41,301 nt of DNA from Bacteroidota bacterium (GCA_016213405.1 JACRAM010000084.1:1-41301); one strand, 5' to 3'; counted from the stretch's first letter, positions 17,232 through 26,693 are shown. Notes: a model not told the origin generated them from the sequence alone. Translations and numbers: made by a program.

Positions 17232-18284
17232 ATGAAATTATCACAATTCAAATTCAATTTGCCGAAAGATCTGCTTGCCGAGTATCCAGCCAAAAACCGC
17301 GAAGATGCACGCATGATGGTAGTGCACCGTGCTACTAAAAAAATTGAGCATAAAAAATTTAAAGACATTATAAATTATTTTGAGCCGGGCGATGCCATGG
17401 TGGTGAACAACACGCAGGTGTTTCCCGCGCGCATGTATGGCAACAAAGAAAAAACCGGAGCGCGCATTGAAGTTTTTTTGCTGCGCGAACTCAACCGCGA
17501 AAGCCGTTTATGGGATGTGCTGGTTGACCCTGCGCGGAAAATCCGTATAGGCAACAAACTTTATTTTGAGAACAATGGAAACTCACTCGTTGCCGAAGTG
17601 ATTGACAACACCACTTCGCGCGGAAGAACATTGCGTTTTCTTTTTGACGGACATTACGAAGAATTTAAAACGCTGCTAACCAACATGGGGCAGACACCGC
17701 TGCCAAAATATATCAAGCGCAAACCTGAACCGAGCGATGCCGAGCGCTATCAAACTGTGTTCGCAAAGATTGAAGGAGCGGTTGCCGCGCCTACTGCCGG
17801 TTTGCATTTCAGCAGAGAGCTAGTTCGAAAATTACAAATCCGCGGAATTAATTTTGCAGAACTCACGCTGCACGTTGGCTTAGGAACCTTTCGCCCTATT
17901 GAAGTGGAAGATCTCACTAAACATAAAATGGATTCGGAGGAAATGGAAATTCCGCAGGATGCTGTGGATGTGGTCAACACTGCTAAAAACTCCGGAAAAA
18001 AAGTCTGTGTGGTGGGAACCACGGGCATGCGCGCTGTAGAAACTTCTGTATCTACCATCAACCGCTTGAAGCCGTTCAAAGGATGGACGAACAAATTTAT
18101 TTTTCCTCCTTACAATTTCCGCATTGCCGACAGCATGATCACCAACTTTCACACTCCAGAATCTTCTTTGCTCATCATGGTGTGCGCCTTTGGAGGATAT
18201 GACCTCATGATGAAAGCATACAAAGAAGCCATCAAGGACAAATACAAGTTCTTCACCTACGGTGATGCGATGTTGATTTTGTAA
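17232..18284 (+). CDS. queA: S-adenosylmethionine:tRNA ribosyltransferase-isomerase
   Basis: Transfers and rearranges the ribosyl part of SAM onto 7-aminomethyl-7-deazaguanine in tRNA to form epoxyqueuosine, the penultimate step of queuosine synthesis. At 350 aa it has the standard length. The N-terminus ([22 protein letters not shown]), [35 protein letters not shown] and the C-terminal [17 protein letters not shown] all match the family. It is the last gene of the ftsX cluster but is separated from truB by 402 bp of terminator and repeat DNA. A hairpin terminator follows. Confidence 0.96.
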   Translation: MKLSQFKFNLPKDLLAEYPAKNREDARMMVVHRATKKIEHKKFKDIINYFEPGDAMVVNNTQVFPARMYGNKEKTGARIEVFLLRELNRESRLWDVLVDPARKIRIGNKLYFENNGNSLVAEVIDNTTSRGRTLRFLFDGHYEEFKTLLTNMGQTPLPKYIKRKPEPSDAERYQTVFAKIEGAVAAPTAGLHFSRELVRKLQIRGINFAELTLHVGLGTFRPIEVEDLTKHKMDSEEMEIPQDAVDVVNTAKNSGKKVCVVGTTGMRAVETSVSTINRLKPFKGWTNKFIFPPYNFRIADSMITNFHTPESSLLIMVCAFGGYDLMMKAYKEAIKDKYKFFTYGDAMLIL

Positions 18285-18309
18285 TTCGTATTGCGTGAAA
18301 TATTTTTTC

Positions 18310-18342
18310 AAACCCGATTTGCTTATAGCAAGTCGGTTTTTT
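18310..18342 (+). terminator. Intrinsic terminator after queA
   Basis: AAACCCGATTTGC and GCAAGTCGGTTTTTT form an imperfect stem with a short loop, ending in a T-run, 26 bp after the queA stop. The rest of the 215 bp gap to ispD is AT-rich and holds the ispD promoter. Confidence 0.65.
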
Positions 18343-18431
18343 ATTTTAATTGCCTCGAAAATATTTTTCGAAGCAACTTCACATCAACAATCTTTGTCAA
18401 AAAGTTTTCTGATAAATAATTCGGAAAAGTG

Positions 18432-18462
18432 TTGTCGGTGAAAAAAATATTCTATTACTTTG
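18432..18462 (+). promoter_or_regulatory. Probable ispD promoter
   Basis: TTG (18432-18434) followed after 20 nt by TTACTTTG (18455-18462), one mismatch from TAnnTTTG. The leader to the ispD ATG is about 30 nt. Confidence 0.4.
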
Positions 18463-18499
18463 CATCAGAAATTATTTTTCATTCAGACGAAACAGAAAT

Positions 18500-19261
18500 A
18501 TGACAGACATTCTTCTTAAGAAGTACGCCATCATTGTAGCAGGCGGAAACGGCACCCGCGCAAACACTCCCGTTCCAAAACAATTCATGAAACTTGACGG
18601 CAAGCCCGTCATCATGCACGCGATTACAAAATTCGCGGAAGCGGGTTTGAATATTGAAATTATTCTCGTGTTGCATAAAGACCAGATTTCTTTCTGGAAC
18701 GAACTCTGTAAAGAACATAATTTCAACACGGAAGTAAAAATCACCGAAGGTGGTGAAAATCGTTTTGAATCGGTGAAGAACGGGTTAGCGCTTGTGGACG
18801 ATGAAGGCATTGTGGCCATTCATGATTCTGTTCGTCCGCTTGTGAGCGCAAAAACAATTGTTACCTCGTTCAAAGCGGCTGAGATGTACGGCAATGCCGT
18901 GCCTGCTATTCCGCTTACGGATTCCATCCGCCAGATTGATTCATCCAAAAGCATTGCGGTGGATCGCACGCGCTACTGCATTATTCAGACACCGCAGTGT
19001 TTTCTCGCAAGCATTCTCAAAAAAGCATATTCAACGGCTGAATATAAAATTCATTTCACCGATGACGCTTCGGTAGTGGAAGCGAGTGGAGAAAAAATTC
19101 ATCTCGTTGACGGAAATCCTGACAATATCAAAATCACAACACCGCGAGATTTTATTTTAGCAGAAGCGCTGATGAAATATCGCCCGGTAGTTACTTCAGG
19201 AAATAAATTAAAACCCGCTGAAGAGTTAAATCTTTTGGGAGGACAATCGCAAGTCGCATAG
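18500..19261 (+). CDS. ispD: 2-C-methyl-D-erythritol 4-phosphate cytidylyltransferase
   Basis: Third enzyme of the MEP isoprenoid pathway, coupling CTP and MEP. The nucleotide-binding N-terminus (IIVAGGNGTRANTPVPKQFMKLDGKPVI) has the expected glycine-rich loop and PKQF. Further family features are ENRFESVKNGL, VAIHDSVRPLVS and the late DDASVVEASGEKIHLVDGNPDNIKITTPRDF. The protein is 253 aa, with a short C-terminal extension of about 25 residues beyond the usual end. It supplies isoprenoid precursors used by the polyprenyl synthase 2.3 kb downstream, though the two are not in one operon. Confidence 0.95.
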   Translation: MTDILLKKYAIIVAGGNGTRANTPVPKQFMKLDGKPVIMHAITKFAEAGLNIEIILVLHKDQISFWNELCKEHNFNTEVKITEGGENRFESVKNGLALVDDEGIVAIHDSVRPLVSAKTIVTSFKAAEMYGNAVPAIPLTDSIRQIDSSKSIAVDRTRYCIIQTPQCFLASILKKAYSTAEYKIHFTDDASVVEASGEKIHLVDGNPDNIKITTPRDFILAEALMKYRPVVTSGNKLKPAEELNLLGGQSQVA

Positions 19262-19298
19262 AAGAATACTTCGATCCGTCAATTGGCGGAATAAATTC

Positions 19299-20462
19299 CT
19301 AAATTAGTTTTTGAACGGAAACTTTTTCGGAGAGTTCAAATTTCTCATTCATTCCTTTCAGCAAATTCAATCCTGGCTTTTTTCCTTTTTCAATCGTTCC
19401 GTATTCTTTATCCATTCCTATAAACTCAGCTCCGTTTTTTGTAGCCCAGGTAATTAAAGATTCAAAATGAATTTTTTGGAAATGTTTGGAAATTGTTTTC
19501 AATTCATCTAAGACAGAGAGCGAATCGTTGGAAGCCAGACTGTCTGTTCCGATTGTCATTTTCATTCCTTGTTCAAGAAACATCGAAATGTCAGGAAGTT
19601 TATTTTCTATATATAAATTTGCTTTCGGACATAAGCAAAGCATTACTTCGCATTCACCTCCCTGAGAATAATGTTTTATGATTTCAATATCTTCTTTTGA
19701 AGTATACGTGTTATGTACGAGAAGTATTTTCTTTGTCTCTATCAATGCTCCCAAGACAAAAAGCAAGGAGTTTTTGCTTCTGCGCTTTGAATCTATATCC
19801 ACCCCTGCTTTCTGCATAAGTTCTGCAAGTGGTCCTGTACCAGACAAAAACAACTCGTTCTCGGAAGCGGCTTCCTGATTGTGTATAGAAAGGAAAGGCT
19901 GTTTCAAACTGTCAATGCGTTCTAATAATTTTCCGGAAACACTGTAAGGAGCATGTGGAGTGATGGAAGAGTTTGAGCTTTTAAATTTTAAGAGCAACGA
20001 TTTAGCTTCTGATATTTTTTCTTCTGCCTTTTCAGGAGCTAGATCGAAAATTTCCAGAAAAGTATGATAGGCGATCTTTCTTTTTTTCTTTTGCTCAAAG
20101 GAATGATCAGTATTGGAGATATCTCCCACCGCGACAATTCCATTGCGAATCATTTCATCTTCGGCAGATTCAATCGCAGATTTTATTTGCTCCGGAGAAA
20201 ATGTACCGCGCTTTGGAACCAGTTCTGAAACAAAACCTGTGAGACCTTTGTGTTGCGCTACTTGTCCTTTGAGATGAGACAGTTCAAGATGGCAATGCGT
20301 ATTCACAAATCCAGGGGCAATAATTCCAGCATGAACTTCAGTAACTTCCAACTGTTGACTGGTAACATCTAAAATAATTCCTTTATCATCTACGATAACC
20401 ACTCCATTCTTAATAGGTGGCGAAGAAACAGAGAAAATATAATCGGCAGAAATCTTTCTCAT
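19299..20462 (-). CDS. Amidohydrolase, ATZ/TRZ deaminase-like
   Basis: Metal-dependent hydrolase of the amidohydrolase superfamily, in the branch with S-adenosylhomocysteine, guanine and aminofutalosine deaminases. Metal-site elements: HCHLELSH (first two His), SSITPHAPYS, LSIHNQEAASE (metal His and active-site Glu) and GTDSLASND (metal Asp). Short beta strands at both ends (DYIFSVSSPPIKNGVVIVDD; GKKPGLNLL) form the usual small domain. The 387 aa length fits. The HLExSH signature recalls aminofutalosine deaminase of the futalosine menaquinone pathway, but no other gene of that pathway is nearby, so I do not assign it. It is divergent from rlmN. Confidence 0.8.
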   Translation of the reverse strand: MRKISADYIFSVSSPPIKNGVVIVDDKGIILDVTSQQLEVTEVHAGIIAPGFVNTHCHLELSHLKGQVAQHKGLTGFVSELVPKRGTFSPEQIKSAIESAEDEMIRNGIVAVGDISNTDHSFEQKKKRKIAYHTFLEIFDLAPEKAEEKISEAKSLLLKFKSSNSSITPHAPYSVSGKLLERIDSLKQPFLSIHNQEAASENELFLSGTGPLAELMQKAGVDIDSKRRSKNSLLFVLGALIETKKILLVHNTYTSKEDIEIIKHYSQGGECEVMLCLCPKANLYIENKLPDISMFLEQGMKMTIGTDSLASNDSLSVLDELKTISKHFQKIHFESLITWATKNGAEFIGMDKEYGTIEKGKKPGLNLLKGMNEKFELSEKVSVQKLI

Positions 20463-20469
20463 GACAACG

Positions 20470-20477
20470 CGAATTTA
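20470..20477 (-). promoter_or_regulatory. -7 box TAAATTCG for the amidohydrolase
   Basis: TAnnTTCG on the minus strand, separated by 7 nt from the ATG. Paired with a same-sequence box for rlmN (20504-20511), 26 bp away on the other strand. Confidence 0.4.
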
Positions 20478-20503
20478 CAAAAAGAGAAGAGGTGGATTAT
20501 TCG

Positions 20504-20511
20504 TAAATTCG
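20504..20511 (+). promoter_or_regulatory. -7 box TAAATTCG for rlmN
   Basis: TAnnTTCG, separated by 8 nt from the rlmN ATG at 20520. The two divergent boxes must share or overlap their upstream elements within a 57 bp intergenic space. Confidence 0.4.
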
Positions 20512-20519
20512 TAGGGAAA

Positions 20520-21572
20520 ATGAGCAAGAAGAACATACGGGCGCTTCCGCTGGATGAAATCAAAATCTTTTTTGAGAAGAAAGGCGATAAATCATTTCGC
20601 GCCAAGCAAGTTTATGAATGGCTTTGGAAAAAATCCGCTCGTTCGTTTGAGGAAATGACCAACCTTCCGAAGACAACGAGAGAAATGCTCAATGAAAACT
20701 TCGCAATAAATGCCGTGAGTATCGCTTCCTCGCAAATCAGCAAAGACAGGACAATTAAAAATGCTTTTCGCTTGTATGACGGAAATATTGTAGAAGGAGT
20801 TTTGATTCCAACGGAAAGCAGAATGACTGCCTGCATTTCCTCGCAAGTCGGTTGCTCGCTCACTTGCTCTTTCTGCGCCACAGGAAGATTAGAACGACTA
20901 CGTAACCTTGACGCAGGTGAAATGTATGATCAGGTTGCTATAATAAAAAAACAGTCGGAAGAGAAATATGGCATTCCTCTATCAAATATTGTTTACATGG
21001 GCATGGGCGAACCTCTTTTGAATTATAAAAATGTTCTGGAGTCGGTTGAGAAAATTACTTCGCCTGAAGGATTGGGAATGTCACCACAGCGAATCACAAT
21101 TTCCACAGCAGGAATTGCCAAGATGATTAAGAAACTTGGAGACGATAAAGTGAAATTTAATTTTGCGCTTTCATTACATGCCGCGAACGATGAAAAGAGA
21201 AATAAAATAATGCCCATCAACGAACAGAACTCTTTGGAATCGCTTGCTGAAGCACTAAAATATTTTCACGAGAAAACAGGAACACGAGTTACCTATGAAT
21301 ATATCGTTTTCAAAGATTTTAATGATGATATCAAAGACGCGATGGAGCTGGAAAGATTTTGCAATGTTATTCCCTGCAAAGTAAATATCATTGAATATAA
21401 TCCAATAGACAATTCAGAATTTCGCCAGACAAATGACGCGCGCCTGAAAAAATTTGTCGGCTATCTTGAGAATAAGAGGATCATTGTGAATGTGCGCAGA
21501 AGCCGCGGAAAGGATATTGACGCTGCCTGCGGGCAGCTGGCTAATAAAAACAAATCAGTTTTATCAGAATAA
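20520..21572 (+). CDS. rlmN: Dual-specificity 23S rRNA/tRNA adenine-C2 methyltransferase RlmN
   Basis: Radical SAM enzyme that methylates C2 of A2503 in 23S rRNA and A37 of certain tRNAs. The cluster-binding motif is CSLTCSFC (C112, C116, C119) within the conserved ISSQVGCSLTCSFCATG. The methyl-carrying Cys near the C-terminus is C337 in DIDAACGQL. VYMGMGEPLLNY and ISLHA-like LSLHAANDE are also present. Length 350 aa is standard. It ends 15 bp before the polyprenyl synthase start. Confidence 0.96.
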   Translation: MSKKNIRALPLDEIKIFFEKKGDKSFRAKQVYEWLWKKSARSFEEMTNLPKTTREMLNENFAINAVSIASSQISKDRTIKNAFRLYDGNIVEGVLIPTESRMTACISSQVGCSLTCSFCATGRLERLRNLDAGEMYDQVAIIKKQSEEKYGIPLSNIVYMGMGEPLLNYKNVLESVEKITSPEGLGMSPQRITISTAGIAKMIKKLGDDKVKFNFALSLHAANDEKRNKIMPINEQNSLESLAEALKYFHEKTGTRVTYEYIVFKDFNDDIKDAMELERFCNVIPCKVNIIEYNPIDNSEFRQTNDARLKKFVGYLENKRIIVNVRRSRGKDIDAACGQLANKNKSVLSE

Positions 21573-21573
21573 T

Positions 21574-21581
21574 TACTTTTG
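21574..21581 (+). promoter_or_regulatory. -7 box TACTTTTG for the polyprenyl synthase
   Basis: A perfect TAnnTTTG that begins right after the rlmN stop codon, separated by 6 nt from the ATG at 21588. A TTG codon inside the box extends the open frame to 21579, but this is not the likely start. Confidence 0.45.
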
Positions 21582-21587
21582 GCACTC

Positions 21588-22565
21588 ATGGCAGTATCCG
21601 TTGAAGACATAAAAGCTCCCGTCAGAAAAGAGATGGAGGAATTTGAACAGAAGTTTCGCGAAGCCATGCGGAGCCATGTTCCGCTTCTGGATAAAATCAT
21701 GCATTACATTGTAAAGCGCAAAGGGAAGCAGTTACGTCCGATGTTTGTTTTTCTTTCTGCGAAAACCTGTGGAGAGATGAATGAATCCACTTACCGCGCT
21801 GCCTCTCTGATTGAATTGCTGCATACCGCAACCCTTGTTCATGATGATGTGGTGGATGACTCTCACATGCGCAGGGGATTTTTCTCGCTGAACGCACTAT
21901 GGAAAAATAAAATTGCAGTACTTGTTGGAGATTACCTTCTTTCAAAAGGATTATTACTTTCAGTCGACAATAAAGATTTTCGTTTGCTTGGAATTGTTTC
22001 CAACGCGGTGAAAGAAATGAGTGAGGGAGAACTTTTACAGATTGAAAAAGCAAGAAGGTTAGATGTTGACGAACAAGTGTATTTTGAAATCATCCGCCAG
22101 AAAACAGCTGTGCTGATTGCTTCTTGTTGTTCTTGCGGTGCTGCATCCGTAGGAAGCGATGAAAAAACCATTGAGCAGATGAGATTGTTTGGCGAGCAGA
22201 CAGGAATCGCTTTTCAGATTAAAGATGATCTGTTTGATTTCGGAACCGGGAATGGAATCGGAAAACCTACAGGCAATGATATTAAAGAAAAAAAATTCAC
22301 ACTTCCGCTGATTTACGCGCTGAAGAATGCTTCCTTCTTTGACAAACGGAAAATGATAAACATCATTAAGAATAATCACGAAGACGAAGAAAAAATCGCA
22401 AAGGTTACAGATTTTGTAACGAACAGCGGAGGAATTGAATACGCTACAAAAAAAATGCATGAGCATAAAGACAAAGCGATTCAACTGCTTTCTGGATTTA
22501 ACAACAATGAAGCGAAAAAGGCGCTGGAGCAATTGGTTGTTTATACAATAGAACGAAAACATTAA
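21588..22565 (+). CDS. Polyprenyl diphosphate synthase (long-chain, trans)
   Basis: Elongates allylic diphosphates with isopentenyl diphosphate, most likely to make the side chain of menaquinone. Both aspartate-rich motifs are present: HDDVVDDSHMRRG (first) and IKDDLFDFG (second), together with KRKGKQLRPMFVFLSAKTCG and LVGDYLLSKGL. At 325 aa it matches octaprenyl/solanesyl-type synthases. The product chain length cannot be read from the sequence. I chose the ATG at 21588 (MAVSVEDIKAP) over the upstream TTG, which lies inside a promoter box. Confidence 0.92.
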   Translation: MAVSVEDIKAPVRKEMEEFEQKFREAMRSHVPLLDKIMHYIVKRKGKQLRPMFVFLSAKTCGEMNESTYRAASLIELLHTATLVHDDVVDDSHMRRGFFSLNALWKNKIAVLVGDYLLSKGLLLSVDNKDFRLLGIVSNAVKEMSEGELLQIEKARRLDVDEQVYFEIIRQKTAVLIASCCSCGAASVGSDEKTIEQMRLFGEQTGIAFQIKDDLFDFGTGNGIGKPTGNDIKEKKFTLPLIYALKNASFFDKRKMINIIKNNHEDEEKIAKVTDFVTNSGGIEYATKKMHEHKDKAIQLLSGFNNNEAKKALEQLVVYTIERKH

Positions 22566-22600
22566 AAGTCCATACCATAAAGGGAGAAATACAAACTTCA

Positions 22601-23062
22601 ATGAAAACTAAAATTACTCTTTACTCTCTGCTTCCTATTCTCTTCTTACTTGCTTCTTGCTCATCAGGCGCAGATGAAAAGAAAAAAGAAGAAACAACAG
22701 AAAAAACCATGTCCGCTGATACTTCACTGCATGGGCTTGTAGGAGTAATTGAAAAAAATCCTCCGGTTCAGTATGGAGATTATATTATAAAATACCCTAA
22801 CGGCATAGTGAAAATGAAAGGGTATTATGTAAACGGAAAGCGCAATGGGCAGTGGACAGGTTTTTTTTCGAACGGAAATGTTCAGAGCGAAGGATTTTTT
22901 AAAGATGGTTTGCGCGATGGAAAAGCCACCGTTTATTATGAAAACGGGAAAGTTTATTACGAGGGATATTATAAGGACGGAAGAGAAGTCGGCATATGGA
23001 TTTTCTTTGACAAGGAGGGAAAGAAAATAAATGAAAAGGATTACAGTAAGCCAAATTCCTGA
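22601..23062 (+). CDS. MORN-repeat lipoprotein (YwqK-like)
   Basis: Predicted lipoprotein of 153 aa. The signal peptide ends in LLASC, with C20 as the lipidated Cys, followed by an acidic/Lys-rich linker. The rest is a run of MORN-type repeats (YPNGIVKMKGYYVNGKRNG, GFFSNGNVQSEGFFKDGLRDG, YYENGKVYYEGYYKDGREVG), as in proteins annotated YwqK family antitoxin. Despite that name there is no toxin gene next to it. It probably sits in the outer membrane facing the periplasm. It starts 35 bp after the polyprenyl synthase and may be co-transcribed. Confidence 0.8.
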   Translation: MKTKITLYSLLPILFLLASCSSGADEKKKEETTEKTMSADTSLHGLVGVIEKNPPVQYGDYIIKYPNGIVKMKGYYVNGKRNGQWTGFFSNGNVQSEGFFKDGLRDGKATVYYENGKVYYEGYYKDGREVGIWIFFDKEGKKINEKDYSKPNS

Positions 23063-23138
23063 TTTTCTATCCATTTATTGACATCTTGTTCACATTCCAT
23101 GTGCAAAAATACAAATGAGTTTTTAGAATACGATTTTT

Positions 23139-23146
23139 TACTTTCG
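23139..23146 (+). promoter_or_regulatory. -7 box TACTTTCG for dnaG
   Basis: TAnnTTCG, separated by 14 nt from the dnaG ATG at 23161. A matching -33 TTTG is not evident. Confidence 0.35.
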
Positions 23147-23160
23147 CTCCTCATTTACAC

Positions 23161-25143
23161 ATGATATCAAAACCCACCATAGCACGGATCATTGAATCTG
23201 CACGCATTGAAGAAGTGGTGGGAGATTTTCTCACTCTGAAAAAACGCGGAGTGAATTACATTGCACGCTGTCCGTTTCACAATGAGAAAACGCCTTCGTT
23301 CAACGTGAATCCTGTTCGCAACATTTTCAAATGCTTTGGCTGCGGAAAGGGCGGTGACTCGGTGAGTTTTGTGATGGAACACGAGAAAATGAATTATCCC
23401 GAAGCACTCCGTTACTTAGCGAAAAAATATAACATCGAGATTGAAGAAATTTATGACCGCAACATTGAGGAGGAAAAAAAATTAGAGAACGAGCGGGAAA
23501 GTTTGTACGTAGTAAATACGTACGCGCAAAAATATTTTACTGAAACACTTTTAAATTCAGATGAGGGAAAATCCATCGGGCTGAGTTATTTCAAAGAGCG
23601 CGGACTTGCAGATGACATTATTCAGAAGTTTCAATTAGGTTATGCTCGAGAGGGAAGAACAATTTTCACTGACACAGCGATTAAAGAAGGCTACAACTTA
23701 GATTATCTGGTAAAGACAGGATTGACAATTAGAATTGAAAGCGAAGAAACTTCTGAAGAAAAGAAGCAAGACGCAAAAATTTATGACCGCTTCGCAGGGC
23801 GCGTGATGTTCCCCATTCACAATATTACCGGAAGAGTGATTGGCTTTGGCGGTCGCGCGCTGAAGAAAGAAGTGAAAGCGAAATACGTGAATTCGCCCGA
23901 GAGCGAGATCTATCACAAGAGCAATGTACTCTATGGAATGAATGTGGCGCGCAAAGCAATTTCAAACGAGGACAATTGTTTTTTGGTGGAAGGATACATG
24001 GATGTAATTTCCATGCACATTGTTGGAATTGAAAATGTGGTAGCGTCATCGGGAACTTCGCTCACCGTGGAGCAAATTCGCCTCATCAAACGCTACACGA
24101 ACAACATTACCATCATGTATGATGGAGATCCTGCTGGAATCAAAGCGAGTTTCCGAGGGATAGATATGATCCTAGAAGAAGGTTTGAACGTGCGCGTGGT
24201 TTTATTTCCCGAAGGTGATGACCCTGATTCGTATTCGCGAAAACACAGCGAGACCGAAGTAAAAACTTTCATCAACGAAAACAAAACTGATTTCATCCGC
24301 TTCAAAACGCAGTTGCTTTATGAAGATGTGAAAAATGATCCGATAAAAAAATCGGAACTCATCAAGCAGATCGTGGAAAGCATTGCGCTGATTCCGAATG
24401 CTATCACAAGAATGGTTTTCATTCAGGAGTGCAGTAAGATTATGAAAATGGACGAACAGGCGCTTCTTACCGAACTGAACAAAGCATTGAGAAAACGCTA
24501 CGCTAAAAGAGTAGATGAACTTCCCATAGAGGAAATAATTGATCTTGACACCGCACCTGTCCCTCAGCCGATCGATACAAATCGCGACACTGCTGAATAT
24601 CACGAAAAAGAAATCATACGACTGCTTTTGAATTATGGAGATAAACTTCTGCAAATACAGACGGAAGAAAAAGATGAGGAAGGAAATATAAAAACTGAAA
24701 CTGAAAATATAAGTGTGGCTCGTTTTATCGTAGAACATCTTTTGGTTGACAACATCAGCTTTGAGCACGAACTCTACGGAAAGATATTTGCTGAGTTCGG
24801 CAAAGAAGAAATTCCCGCGCTGGAACATTTCATTCACCACGAAGATTCAGAAATTTCCCGCACTGCAATTGACCTCACTACTTTCCCCTATTCTATTTCC
24901 GACTGGAAACTAAAACACGGCATTGATGTGCAAAAGGAAGAAGACATTCTGAAAATTGCTGTTGAGCACGCTATCTATTCACTCAAAGTGAAAAAGCTAA
25001 TGCAAATGATCAACGAAACGCAGAAAGAAATTGAACACGCTGAATCCGAAGAAGACATCCTCACCCTTGTTGCAAAAAAGAAAATGCTCGACCAAGCGAA
25101 GAATGCATTCTCAAAAGAACTTGGGTGGGTTGTGCTGAGATAA
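23161..25143 (+). CDS. dnaG: DNA primase
   Basis: Synthesises RNA primers at the replication fork. The N-terminal CHC2 zinc-binding domain has C37, H40, C58 and C61 (CPFHNEKTPSF, CFGCGKGG). The catalytic core contains KFQLGYA, RVIGFGGRAL, the TOPRIM Glu in FLVEGYMDVI and the DxD in YDGDPAGIKA. The C-terminal third is the helicase-binding region and is poorly conserved, as expected. Length (660 aa) is normal. Its stop codon is followed at once by a composite palindromic repeat. Confidence 0.96.
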   Translation: MISKPTIARIIESARIEEVVGDFLTLKKRGVNYIARCPFHNEKTPSFNVNPVRNIFKCFGCGKGGDSVSFVMEHEKMNYPEALRYLAKKYNIEIEEIYDRNIEEEKKLENERESLYVVNTYAQKYFTETLLNSDEGKSIGLSYFKERGLADDIIQKFQLGYAREGRTIFTDTAIKEGYNLDYLVKTGLTIRIESEETSEEKKQDAKIYDRFAGRVMFPIHNITGRVIGFGGRALKKEVKAKYVNSPESEIYHKSNVLYGMNVARKAISNEDNCFLVEGYMDVISMHIVGIENVVASSGTSLTVEQIRLIKRYTNNITIMYDGDPAGIKASFRGIDMILEEGLNVRVVLFPEGDDPDSYSRKHSETEVKTFINENKTDFIRFKTQLLYEDVKNDPIKKSELIKQIVESIALIPNAITRMVFIQECSKIMKMDEQALLTELNKALRKRYAKRVDELPIEEIIDLDTAPVPQPIDTNRDTAEYHEKEIIRLLLNYGDKLLQIQTEEKDEEGNIKTETENISVARFIVEHLLVDNISFEHELYGKIFAEFGKEEIPALEHFIHHEDSEISRTAIDLTTFPYSISDWKLKHGIDVQKEEDILKIAVEHAIYSLKVKKLMQMINETQKEIEHAESEEDILTLVAKKKMLDQAKNAFSKELGWVVLR

Positions 25144-25242
25144 AAGCCCCTCTCCACCTCTCCCCGAAGGGGAGAGAGCAAAAAATCTTTTCTTTGTATT
25201 ACATAATTTCTCCTTCCCTTTGGGAAGGGTTAGGGATGGGAT
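25143..25242. repeat. GC-rich composite palindrome, full copy A (dnaG-folC)
   Basis: Two hairpins, CTCTCCCC/GGGGAGAG (left) and CTTCCC/GGGAAG (right), flanked by outer arms (AAGCCCCTCTCCACC and GGTTAGGGATGGGA) that can pair with each other. The spacer is about 30 bp. Copies B (31731) and C (33542) have the same layout, and copy D lies inside a gene at 40982. Confidence 0.8.
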
Positions 25243-25243
25243 C

Positions 25244-26464
25244 ATGAACTACTCCGACACTCTTGCATATTTGTATTCTCGCTTGCCCATGTATCAGCGG
25301 ATTGGCGCAGCTGCGTATAAAGCAAATTTAGATAACACCCTCGCAATCTGCAAACTTCTCGGCAATCCTGAGAATAAATTCAAGTCGGTACATATTGCCG
25401 GCACGAACGGCAAAGGCTCTGTATCACACATGCTGGCTTCTGTTTTGCAATGCGCAGGATATAAAGTCGGACTGTATACTTCTCCTCATCTGAAAGATTT
25501 TCGTGAGCGGGTTAAGATTAACGGAAAGATGATTTCGAAAAATTATGTAGAAGATTTTGTAACGAAGTATAAAAGTGAATTCGAGAAAATAAAACCTTCT
25601 TTCTTTGAATGGACAGTCGGGTTGGCATTTGAGTATTTCGCGAAGGAGAAAGTTGATATTGCCATAATTGAAACAGGTCTGGGCGGAAGATTAGATTCAA
25701 CAAATGTGATTACGCCATTGCTCTCCATCATCACCAACATCAGCTACGACCATCAGAATTTACTTGGTGATACGTTGGATAAAATTGCTTTAGAGAAAGC
25801 AGGAATCATTAAGAAGAATGGAATCGTTATCATAGGAGAAAAACAAAAAGAAACGAAAAAGATTTTTGAAAATAAATCTAAGGAGATGAATGCCTTGCTT
25901 TTGTATGCTGAAGATTTTTCAAACGCCAAAAGAATTGAATGCGGACTCAAAGGAGATTATCAAAAGAAAAATATTCCGACTGTTCTACTTGCTTCGGAAA
26001 TGCTCCATCCGTTCGGATTTGAAATCAACAGAAAAGCAATCGCGAAGGGATTAAAAGAAGTTTGCAAACTCACAGGACTAAGAGGAAGATGGGATGTCTT
26101 TTCCAAAAAACCATTTATCGTTGCCGACATTGCCCACAACGAAGCAGGGATAAAAGAAGTTTTTAAACAAGTAAAACAAATTCCGCATGAAAAATTTCAC
26201 ATCGTTTTCGGAACGGTGAATGAAAAAGACATCCGCAAAATTCTTTCTCTTCTTCCGAAGAAAGCAACTTACTATTTCTGCAAAGCAAACATTCCGAGAG
26301 GGCTCGATGAAAAAATACTGGCAGAAGAAGCAAAAAAAATTGGCTTGAAAGGAGAAACTTATTCAAGCGTGAAGCAAGCGCTGAACTCCGCAAAGAAAAA
26401 CGCTTCCGCAAAAGATTTCATCCTAATAACAGGCAGTGCGTTTGTGGTAGCGGAAGTAATTTGA
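25244..26464 (+). CDS. folC: Dihydrofolate/folylpolyglutamate synthase
   Basis: Mur-ligase-like ATP-dependent enzyme that adds glutamate to dihydropteroate and folates. Numbering from the chosen start (406 aa): ATP-binding loop GTNGKGS (53-59); SPHLKDFRERVKING for substrate binding; IIETGLGGRLDSTN; NISYDHQNLLG; and the C-terminal domain with GRWDV and DIAHNEAG. The frame is open from a TTG at 25220, but those codons are the tail of the palindromic repeat, so translation should begin at the ATG at 25244 (MNYSDTLAYL), 2 bp beyond the repeat. Confidence 0.94.
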   Translation: MNYSDTLAYLYSRLPMYQRIGAAAYKANLDNTLAICKLLGNPENKFKSVHIAGTNGKGSVSHMLASVLQCAGYKVGLYTSPHLKDFRERVKINGKMISKNYVEDFVTKYKSEFEKIKPSFFEWTVGLAFEYFAKEKVDIAIIETGLGGRLDSTNVITPLLSIITNISYDHQNLLGDTLDKIALEKAGIIKKNGIVIIGEKQKETKKIFENKSKEMNALLLYAEDFSNAKRIECGLKGDYQKKNIPTVLLASEMLHPFGFEINRKAIAKGLKEVCKLTGLRGRWDVFSKKPFIVADIAHNEAGIKEVFKQVKQIPHEKFHIVFGTVNEKDIRKILSLLPKKATYYFCKANIPRGLDEKILAEEAKKIGLKGETYSSVKQALNSAKKNASAKDFILITGSAFVVAEVI

Positions 26465-26692
26465 AGTTGTGGAACTATGGGGAAAAGTGTCGAACCGATT
26501 TCCGGAGGATTTGCAGGACACCTATCTTCATATAATCCACAAAAAATAATTTAGGCAAATATAGGGGTTGTATGGCAAATAAGGGCAAACTCCCAAAGGG
26601 AAAGGAGATAAGCGAACGTGGCGCAAATAAAAGGGGAACCGTAGCTTAATTTATGCCAATCGCTCCTTTAAATATTTTAGTGATGGAATATC
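26465..26692. other. Gap between folC and the AbiE locus
   Basis: This 228 bp stretch marks the left side of the accessory segment. It holds two ATG frames of 25 codons: one from 26477 (MGKSVEPISGG...) and a very basic one from 26572 to 26649 (MANKGKLPKGKEISERG...). I cannot recognise either and would not call them genes. The word AGTGTCGAACC at 26486-26496 occurs again at 29127-29137 in the recombinase remnant, but it is too short to claim as an attachment site. Confidence 0.4.
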
Positions 26693-26693
26693 T

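Noticed and set aside
16834-17244. 136-codon minus-strand open frame between truB and queA
   Set aside because: It runs through the composite structured element and a terminator; its peptide is a translation of repeat hairpins, and the related frame in copy 2 differs in every hairpin.
22601-23062. MORN lipoprotein as antitoxin of a toxin-antitoxin pair
   Set aside because: The family name suggests this, but there is no toxin gene next to it and the protein is a predicted lipoprotein.
25220-25243. Upstream TTG start for folC
   Set aside because: The extra eight codons are the end of a palindromic repeat; the ATG at 25244 gives the normal N-terminus.
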